Source: DATAGF01 sp963813355
GTDB lineage: Bacteria > Actinomycetota > Thermoleophilia > Miltoncostaeales > Miltoncostaeaceae
Length of the DNA stretch: 29,922 bases
Reading direction: 5' to 3'
NCBI GenBank assembly: GCA_963813355.1
Contig: CAWEYS010000027.1
Span: 1-29,922 of the forward strand
The position numbers and the translations under genes are program-made. Shown here in pieces: positions 24,835 to 29,922 of the stretch (within the stretch, counting starts at the first letter, position 1; each line of letters begins with the position of its first letter). Below the pieces are notes generated by a model. It made no database searches. It was given only the letters and a program-made list of their open reading frames with translations, and was not told the origin of the DNA.

Positions 24835-24942
24835 TCACAGCGCGGCGGCGAGGGCCTCCACCAGGAAGCGGGCGTGGGCCTGGACCATGGCGGCCTGCGT
24901 CGGCGGCGAGCGCCGCTCGTCCAGCCGGCGAGCGTGCAGCGG
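24835..24942 (-). pseudogene. Possible C-terminal relic of an unidentified gene
   Basis: On the minus strand, an open frame running out of the repeat at 24937 reads PLHARRLDERRSPPTQAAMV and QAHARFLVEALAAAL, then a stop at 24835. It has the amphipathic look of a genuine helical C-terminus, but no start codon, ribosome site or family is evident, and the upstream part is replaced by repeat sequence. It may be what remains of a gene into which or beside which the repeat pair was placed, or a chance frame. Low confidence. Confidence 0.25.
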
Positions 24943-25036
24943 GCCTCTCGCGGGCCCGCTGGACGCGCCTCCGGCCCCTGGCCGGGGCCTCCGGCAGACC
25001 GGCGCACCGCCTTCGGCGGGGACGGCGCCGGAAAGG
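24937..25036 (+). repeat. Three-hairpin structured element, copy 2 (3' of the SpoIIE gene)
   Basis: Hairpin 1 is CAGCGGGCC (24937-24945), loop TCTCGCG, GGCCCGCTG (24953-24961). Hairpin 2 is GGCCCC (24973-24978), loop TGGCC, GGGGCC (24984-24989). Hairpin 3 is CCGCC (25007-25011), loop TTC, GGCGG (25015-25019). The tail is GGCGCCGGAAAGG (25024-25036). All three hairpins and the tail fall at the same offsets as in copy 1 (36, 70 and 87 bases from the start). Together with copy 3 it occupies most of the 364-base gap between the SpoIIE and ETF-QO genes, which otherwise holds only a possible gene relic. It reads in SpoIIE sense, 115 bases after that stop. Confidence 0.8.
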
Positions 25037-25075
25037 TCAAGACCACCGTGACGAGGGCTCGCGTCTGAGGTGCAG

Positions 25076-25174
25076 TTTCCGGCGGCCGTTCCCGGCGCAG
25101 CCGGTGCCGCCGGTCCACATCGGGCCCCGGCCAGGGGCCCGATGGCCTCCGCCGGGCCCGCGAGAGGCCCGGCG
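25076..25174 (-). repeat. Three-hairpin structured element, copy 3 (3' of the ETF-QO gene)
   Basis: On the minus strand, hairpin 1 is CGCCGGGCC, loop TCTCGCG, GGCCCGGCG (25174-25150). Hairpin 2 is ATCGGGCCCC, loop TGGCC, GGGGCCCGAT (25143-25119). Hairpin 3 is CCGGC, loop TGC, GCCGG (25104-25092). The tail is GGCCGCCGGAAA (to 25076). With copy 2 it shares the 19-mer CGGGCCTCTCGCGGGCCCG, the 17-mer GGCCCCTGGCCGGGGCC and GACCGGCG followed by CACCG. It starts 12 bases after the ETF-QO stop in ETF-QO sense. It faces copy 2 across 39 bases, so the pair is also one large inverted repeat. Confidence 0.8.
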
Positions 25175-25186
25175 CAGGCTGGGGCC

Positions 25187-26881
25187 TCAGGTGATGGTGT
25201 ACTCGGGGCCGCTGCCGCCCTCGGGGGGCGTCAGGCGCCCGCCCTTGGCCGTGATGGCCCCGCACTGCACGCAGTTCGACGGGCTCAGGTGGACCGTGAC
25301 CGTGCCGTTCTGCGGCTCGTCGGCGATCTCGTAGACCTTCGCCGGGCACATCCACTCCCAGGCCGTGGCGAGCTCCACCGGCACGCGCGTCTGGACGCGG
25401 ATGTGGCTCGGCTGGTCGTCGCGGGTCTGGTTGCCGCTGGCGAAGACGCTGCCGAGCTTGTCGAAGACGTACTGCCCGTCGGGCTTCGGGTAGCGCGCGC
25501 GCGCCGAGCCCACGAAGATCGGCTCGGCGACGTCGGGCTTGAAGCGCACCCGCTTGCGGGGCGCGTGCCCGAACGAGCTGGTCTGCATCCCGTGGATCAT
25601 CCCGCCGTAGATGAAGCCCTTCTGGAAGGCCGGGCGGATGTCGCGGACCTTCCAGAGGTCCTTCCAGATCGACGAGCCGCGGATGCGGGTGGTGTAGCCC
25701 CAGAGGCCCGCCGGGCTCGTGGCCTTGCCGGCCTTGAGGGCCTCGTAGATCGCCTCGGCCGCCAGCGTCCCCGAGTGGATCGCGTGGTGCACGCCCTTCA
25801 GGGCCATCATGTCGACGAAGCCGGCGCTGTCGCCCACGAGCACCGCGCCCGGCACGTGCATCCGGCTCGGCAGCCCGTAGAACCCGCCGCCCGGGATCGT
25901 CTTGGCGCCCCAGGCGAGCCGCTCGCCGCCCTCGATGAGGCTGCGGATGAACGGGTGGGTCTTGAACTCCTGGAGCAGGTCGTGCCCCGAGATCGTCGCG
26001 TCGGCGTAGTCGAGCCCCACCACGAAGCCGAGCGAGATCATGTCGTCGCCCATGGGGTAGATCCACGAGCCGCCGTACTCGCGGTACTTGGTGGCCAGCC
26101 GCAGCGGCCAGCCCAGCGTGTGGATGACCTTGCCCAGGGGCGTCGGGACGCGCCAGACCTCCTTCACCCCGAGCTCCCAGATCTGGGTGGACTCGCGGTC
26201 GAGGTCGAAGTGGCCGCGCACCAGGCCGCTGAGGTGCCCGGGCGTGCCCTCGGCCAGCACGGTGACCTGCGCCTGCACCTCGGCGCCGGGCTCGAAGGCC
26301 GACAGCTCCTCGCCGTCGCGGCCCCGCCCCTTGTCGCCGGTCACGACGCCCATCACCCGCCCCTGGTCGAGCAGGAGCTTCTGGCAGTCGGTCTCGGGGA
26401 GCATGTACGCCCCGAGCTCCTCGGCCTGGTCGCTCATCCAGCGCGCGAGCTGGCTCACCGACATGACCCAGTTCCCGTGGTTCTTCATCTGCGGCGGGGT
26501 GGGGATGCGCACCTTGGCCTTGGGCCGCATGAAGTAGACCGACTCGCCGGTCACCTCGCCGTAGCGGGGGAAGTCGTCGTCGGCGAGGTCGGGGAAGAGC
26601 GCCTTCAGCGGGCCGGGCCGCACGACCGCCCCCGACAGCAGGTGCGACCCCGCGGCCTTGCCCTTCTCGGCGACGGCGACCGGCACCTCGCCGAGCTGCT
26701 CGGTCAGCTCGGGGTCCTCGGCCAGGAGCTGGCCCAGCCGCACGGCCGTCGCCAGCCCGGCGGGGCCGGCGCCGACGATCAGCACCCCCACGTCGATGCG
26801 CTCGTCCTCCGCGGCGGACGGGGCCACGATGTAGTCCGAGGACTTGAAGGGGGGCGGGTACTGCGCCGGGACGGTGCTCAT
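25187..26881 (-). CDS. Electron-transfer flavoprotein:quinone oxidoreductase (ETF-QO)
   Basis: A 564-residue membrane-associated FAD protein that passes electrons from ETF, reduced by acyl-CoA dehydrogenases, to the quinone pool. VGVLIVGAGPAGLATAVRLG is the FAD dinucleotide motif. EKGKAAGSHLLSGAVVRP and MKNHGNWVMSVSQLARWM are typical of ETF-QO. So are GGFYGLPSRMHVPGAVLVGD with SAGFVDMMALKGVHHAIHSG, and the ferredoxin-like C-terminus WEWMCPAKVYEIADEPQNGT. In the known enzyme four Cys bind a 4Fe-4S cluster, as C...CxxCxxC. Here Cys512, Cys537 and Cys540 are present, but the fourth position is Ile543 (NCVQCGAITAK), with no frameshift nearby. The ATG at 26881 lies about 41 bases after a TAGGAT -10 (26928-26923). 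The 3' end is followed by structured element copy 3. Confidence 0.93.
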   Translation of the reverse strand: MSTVPAQYPPPFKSSDYIVAPSAAEDERIDVGVLIVGAGPAGLATAVRLGQLLAEDPELTEQLGEVPVAVAEKGKAAGSHLLSGAVVRPGPLKALFPDLADDDFPRYGEVTGESVYFMRPKAKVRIPTPPQMKNHGNWVMSVSQLARWMSDQAEELGAYMLPETDCQKLLLDQGRVMGVVTGDKGRGRDGEELSAFEPGAEVQAQVTVLAEGTPGHLSGLVRGHFDLDRESTQIWELGVKEVWRVPTPLGKVIHTLGWPLRLATKYREYGGSWIYPMGDDMISLGFVVGLDYADATISGHDLLQEFKTHPFIRSLIEGGERLAWGAKTIPGGGFYGLPSRMHVPGAVLVGDSAGFVDMMALKGVHHAIHSGTLAAEAIYEALKAGKATSPAGLWGYTTRIRGSSIWKDLWKVRDIRPAFQKGFIYGGMIHGMQTSSFGHAPRKRVRFKPDVAEPIFVGSARARYPKPDGQYVFDKLGSVFASGNQTRDDQPSHIRVQTRVPVELATAWEWMCPAKVYEIADEPQNGTVTVHLSPSNCVQCGAITAKGGRLTPPEGGSGPEYTIT

Positions 26882-26963
26882 GCGGGCGGCTCGCTGGTCG
26901 TCGGGAACGGGTGCTCTGCCCGATCCTACCGCCGGCGCGCGGGGCCGGTTGACCCTGCCGCCC

Positions 26964-28370
26964 CTAGAGGCTGATGGCGTCCTTCTGGCCGCTGACCTCG
27001 GCCGCGAGCTCGCCCACGACGGTCTTGGCGTCGCCGAACACCATCTGCGTCTTCTCGTTGAAGAAGAGCTCGTTCTCGATGCCCGCGAAGCCGGCGCGCA
27101 TGCTGCGCTTGACCACGAAGATCGAGGCGGCCTTGTCGACCTCGAGGATCGGCATGCCGAAGATGGGGCTCCCGGTGTCGTGGCGGGCGGCCGGGTTGAC
27201 GACGTCGTTCGCGCCCAGCACCAGGACGACGTCGGTCTGGGGGAAGTCGCCGTTGATCTCGTCCATGTCGAGCAGTTGCTCGTAGGGCACGTTGGCCTCG
27301 GCGAGCAGCACGTTCATGTGGCCGGGCATGCGGCCGGCGACGGGGTGGATGGCGTAGCGCACCTCGACGCCCTCCTTCTCGAGGGCGTCGGCCAGCTCGC
27401 GCACCTTGTGCTGGGCCTGCGCCACCGCCATGCCGTAGCCGGGGACGATCACGACCGAGCGCGCCATCTTCATGAGGTCGGCGGCCTCGTCGACCGAGGC
27501 GGTGCGGTGCGTCCCGAAGTCCGTCGCCTCCGCGGCGCCGACGGCGTCCACCGCCCCGAAGGCCCCGAAGAGCACGTTGCGGAAGGAGCGGTTCATCGCC
27601 CGGCACATGATGATCGCGAGGATGATCCCGGACGCCCCGTCGAGCGCGCCGGCCACGATCAGGAGCTTGTTCTCGAGCACGATGCCGAGGGCGGCCGCCG
27701 ACAGGCCGGCATAGCCGTTGAGGAGGGCGATCACGGTCGGCATGTCGGCGCCGCCGATCGGGATGATCAGGAACACCCCGAAGGCCAGCGACAGCACGGC
27801 GATGATCGGCACGATCCAGGTCTGGGTCGGGTCGATCACGAGCACCACCACCAGGGCGAGGGCCGCCCCGAGCACGGCGAAGTTCACCGCGTTCTGGCCC
27901 CGGTAGACGATCGGCCGCTGGGGCAGCCACTCCTGGAGCTTGCCCGCGGCCATCAGGCTGCCCGTGAAGACGAGGAACCCGAGCCCGATCTCGACGCCGA
28001 GCACGGCGGTGGTGAACTCGTTGATCTCGTTGCGCACCAGGTAGTAGTGGGCGGTCCCCACCAGGGCGGCCGCCAGCCCGCCGAAGGCGTGCGACAGGGC
28101 GATCCGCTGGGGCATCGCGGTCATGGGGACCATCAGGCCCAGCGGGACCCCGATGGCCGCGCCGATCAGGGCCGCCACGGCGATGAGCACGTAGCCCTCG
28201 GTCGTCATGTCGGGCCAGAAGAGGGTCGCGGCGATGGCGATGCCGAACCCGATCTCGCCGGCGAGCACCCCGCGCCGCGCGGTCTGGGGCGAGGTCATCC
28301 ACTTCAGCGAGAACGCGAACCCCAGCGCGGCCACCAGGTACGCCAGGTTGATCCAGTCCATGCGGCTCAC
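26964..28370 (-). CDS. pntB: Proton-translocating NAD(P)+ transhydrogenase, beta subunit
   Basis: A 468-residue subunit with the nine-helix half of membrane domain II followed by the NADP(H)-binding domain III. The N-terminus NLAYLVAALGFAFSLKWMTS and TAMPQRIALSHAFGGLAAAL are typical of the membrane part. Domain III has VVIVPGYGMAVAQAQHKVRE, IHPVAGRMPGHMNVLLAEAN, VLVLGANDVVNPAARHDTGS and VVKRSMRAGFAGIENELFF. The complex couples hydride transfer between NADH and NADP+ to proton movement and supplies NADPH. The GTG at 28370 overlaps the pntAB stop (GTGA). A 12-base gap after the stop and the absence of a hairpin suggest no strong terminator before the ETF-QO gene downstream in the same direction, 83 bases away. 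Confidence 0.96.
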   Translation of the reverse strand: MSRMDWINLAYLVAALGFAFSLKWMTSPQTARRGVLAGEIGFGIAIAATLFWPDMTTEGYVLIAVAALIGAAIGVPLGLMVPMTAMPQRIALSHAFGGLAAALVGTAHYYLVRNEINEFTTAVLGVEIGLGFLVFTGSLMAAGKLQEWLPQRPIVYRGQNAVNFAVLGAALALVVVLVIDPTQTWIVPIIAVLSLAFGVFLIIPIGGADMPTVIALLNGYAGLSAAALGIVLENKLLIVAGALDGASGIILAIIMCRAMNRSFRNVLFGAFGAVDAVGAAEATDFGTHRTASVDEAADLMKMARSVVIVPGYGMAVAQAQHKVRELADALEKEGVEVRYAIHPVAGRMPGHMNVLLAEANVPYEQLLDMDEINGDFPQTDVVLVLGANDVVNPAARHDTGSPIFGMPILEVDKAASIFVVKRSMRAGFAGIENELFFNEKTQMVFGDAKTVVGELAAEVSGQKDAISL

Positions 28371-28696
28371 GGGGGCGTCCCGTCGTCCGAGGAGGGCGCC
28401 GGCCGCGGCCGCTCGCGGCCGCGGAACATCTTCAGCATGCGGTCGGTGATGAGGAAGCCGCCGACCACGTTGATCGTCGAGGCGACGACCGCGACGAAGC
28501 CGAGGACCTTGGCGTAGGTCGTCTCGGACTGGCCGAGGATGACGATCGAGCCCACCAGCGCGATCGCCGACAGGGCGTTGGTGAGGGCCATCAGCGGCGT
28601 GTGCAGCAGCTTCGGCACCCGCCGGATCAGCTCGAACCCGAGGAAGGCGGCGAGCGCGAGGACGAAGAGGCTGGTGATGATGACCTCGTTGGTCAC
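28367..28696 (-). CDS. pntAB: NAD(P)+ transhydrogenase, alpha subunit part 2 (membrane)
   Basis: A 109-residue three-helix subunit: IITSLFVLALAAFLGFELIR, PLMALTNALSAIALVGSIVI and VLGFVAVVASTINVVGGFLI, followed by TDRMLKMFRGRERP. This is the membrane part of the alpha chain that is a separate gene in the three-subunit enzymes of Rhodospirillum, mycobacteria and other actinobacteria. It overlaps the genes on both sides by four bases (GTGA at each junction), which gives tight stoichiometric coupling. Confidence 0.95.
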   Translation of the reverse strand: MTNEVIITSLFVLALAAFLGFELIRRVPKLLHTPLMALTNALSAIALVGSIVILGQSETTYAKVLGFVAVVASTINVVGGFLITDRMLKMFRGRERPRPAPSSDDGTPP

Positions 28697-29907
28697 GACG
28701 CGACCCCCTCCTCGGCGCCGAGAGCGGCGCGCACCCGCTCGTTGACGATCGCGCCGTCCCGCGCCACCGCGCAGCCGGCCACCAGGTCGTCCTCCGTATC
28801 GAGGGCCAGGGCTCCCTCGCGCACCAACAGGGCGGCGAAATTGGCGACGTTCTTGGCGTACATCAGGCTCGCGTGGTGCGGCACGCTCGAGGGGACGTCC
28901 ACCGGCCCGATGACGCTCACGCCGCCGACGTTGACCGTCCTGCCGGGCAGGCTGGGCGCGACGTTGCCGCCCTGCTCGGCCGCCAGGTCCACCACCACCG
29001 AGCCCGGGCTCATGGCCTCGACCATCTCGGCCGTGATCAGCACGGGCGCCTTGGCGCCCTGCACCTGGGCCGTCGTGATGACCACGTCGCTGGCCGCCAC
29101 GGTCTTCAGCATCAGCTCGCGCTGGCGCGCCAGGGCCTCGTCGCTCATCGCGGTCGCATAGGCCCCGGAGCCCGGGCCCTCCTGGCCGGTGTCCAGCGGG
29201 AGCTCCACGAAGCGGGCGCCGAGGCTCTGCACCTCCTCCTTGGCCGCATCGCGCACGTCGTAGGCCTCGACCACCGCGCCCAGCCGGCGCGCCGTGGCGA
29301 TCGCCGAGAGCCCCGCGACGCCCGCGCCCACGACGAAGACGCGGGCCGGCGCGATGGTGCCGGCCGCGGTGGTCATGAGGGGGAACATCTTCGGCAGCGC
29401 CTGGGCCGCGATCAGGACCGCGCGGTACCCGGCGATGTTGGCCTGCGAGCTCAGGACGTCCATCGACTGCGCGCGCGTGGTGCGCGGCAGGAGCTCGAGC
29501 GAGAAGAGGGCCGCGCCGCGGGCCGCGACGGCCGCCGATACCTCGGGGGCGGCCAGGGGGGCGGCCATGCCGACCACCGCCTGGCCGGCGCGCAGGCGCG
29601 CGGCGTCCGTGCTGGCGGGGTCGGCGCCCAGCACCCGTACGCAGGCCACGATGTCGGCCGCCAGGGCGTCCTCCCGCGTCCCGACGACCGCGCCCTTCTC
29701 CTCGTAGGCCGCGTCGGGGAACCCCGCCGCCTCGCCGGCCCCGGCCTCGATCACCACCGTCGCGCCGAGCGTGGCGTACCCCGCCACGACGGCGGGCGTC
29801 ACGGCGACCCGCCGCTCGCCCTCGCGCAGCTCGGCGGGCGCTCCGATCGAGAGCGGACGGGGGGCTTCGGCCCCGTCGGGGGGCGGGGCGGAGGAGTTCT
29901 CGGACAA
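28693..29907 (-). CDS. pntAA: NAD(P)+ transhydrogenase, alpha subunit part 1 (NAD-binding)
   Basis: The soluble domain I that binds NAD(H), 404 residues from the TTG at 29907. The N-terminus IGAPAELREGERRVAVTPAV and ATVVIEAGAGEAAGFPDAAY is the alanine-dehydrogenase/PNT fold. DVLSSQANIAGYRAVLIAAQ and the Rossmann segment RVFVVGAGVAGLSAIATARR with VVEAYDVRDAAKEEVQSLGA bind the nucleotide. VDLAAEQGGNVAPS is the conserved mobile-loop region. The frame remains open to the window edge (29922), so a start beyond the window is possible and the TTG is not supported by a clear ribosome site. First gene of the pntAA-pntAB-pntB operon. Confidence 0.94.
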   Translation of the reverse strand: MSENSSAPPPDGAEAPRPLSIGAPAELREGERRVAVTPAVVAGYATLGATVVIEAGAGEAAGFPDAAYEEKGAVVGTREDALAADIVACVRVLGADPASTDAARLRAGQAVVGMAAPLAAPEVSAAVAARGAALFSLELLPRTTRAQSMDVLSSQANIAGYRAVLIAAQALPKMFPLMTTAAGTIAPARVFVVGAGVAGLSAIATARRLGAVVEAYDVRDAAKEEVQSLGARFVELPLDTGQEGPGSGAYATAMSDEALARQRELMLKTVAASDVVITTAQVQGAKAPVLITAEMVEAMSPGSVVVDLAAEQGGNVAPSLPGRTVNVGGVSVIGPVDVPSSVPHHASLMYAKNVANFAALLVREGALALDTEDDLVAGCAVARDGAIVNERVRAALGAEEGVAS

Positions 29908-29922
29908 TTCGGGGCCGATCCC

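Noticed and set aside
21837..25334. A 1165-residue plus-strand frame across the cytochrome, SpoIIE and ETF-QO region
   Set aside because: Only the stretch 22587-22750 is coding, as the N-terminus of the SpoIIE protein. The remainder is an Arg/Pro/Ala-rich shadow crossing real genes on both strands.
26948..26953. TTGACC as a -35 box
   Set aside because: It points to the plus strand, where the next gene (pntB) is encoded on the minus strand and ends there. No -10 follows.

Overview
The window is very GC-rich (roughly three quarters G+C by eye), with dense, short-gapped operons, frequent ATGA/GTGA start-stop overlaps, several apparently leaderless promoters and many GTG, TTG and even CTG starts. 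Together with the gene content (TetR-controlled fatty-acid beta-oxidation, SpoIIE/STAS partner switching, three-subunit proton-translocating transhydrogenase) this points to an actinobacterium. A Thermoleophilia-type lineage (Solirubrobacter or Gaiella relatives) is my best guess, by inference only. No rRNA, tRNA, CRISPR array, transposase or phage gene was seen.

Layout. 1-2836: a PPOX-fold flavin/F420 protein, a decayed alpha/beta-hydrolase tail, and a tetR-MFS efflux pair driven by a leaderless promoter with a perfect palindrome between -35 and -10. 2967-4940: a large eight-helix membrane protein of unknown function. 4967-12537: a FadNAE-type beta-oxidation operon (TetR regulator, hydroxyacyl-CoA dehydrogenase/enoyl-CoA hydratase fusion, thiolase, VLCAD-type acyl-CoA dehydrogenase, acyl-CoA ligase). 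Its promoter carries an operator-like 16-mer that recurs between the divergent metallo-hydrolase and membrane-anchored-protein genes at 13.6 kb, suggesting a small regulon. 12655-16247: the metallo-hydrolase, the anchored protein, a two-helix membrane protein, a SIMPL-domain protein and a second hydrolase pseudogene. 16248-18077: a short-chain-type acyl-CoA dehydrogenase and small proline-rich and acidic proteins. 18074-21907: a CNNM/CorC-type transporter, a PfkB kinase, serS and a STAS anti-anti-sigma factor. 21954-24822: a lipoprotein cytochrome c and a PAS/GAF/SpoIIE phosphatase. 25187-29907: ETF:quinone oxidoreductase and pntB-pntAB-pntAA.

How it fits together. The acyl-CoA ligase activates fatty acids. 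The two acyl-CoA dehydrogenases would pass electrons through ETF (its genes are not in the window) to ETF-QO and the quinone pool. The hydroxyacyl-CoA dehydrogenase makes NADH, and the transhydrogenase couples NADH, NADPH and the proton gradient. The SpoIIE phosphatase and STAS protein form a candidate partner-switching module.

The most unusual signal is a roughly 100-nt, three-hairpin element present three times, twice facing each other. It lies 3' of fadD, of the SpoIIE gene and of the ETF-QO gene, in the sense direction of each. Its loops and linkers are conserved while its stems vary by compensatory changes, the signature of a selected RNA structure. Three otherwise intact genes (MFS, fadD, SpoIIE) contain frameshifts that may be real or may be assembly errors.
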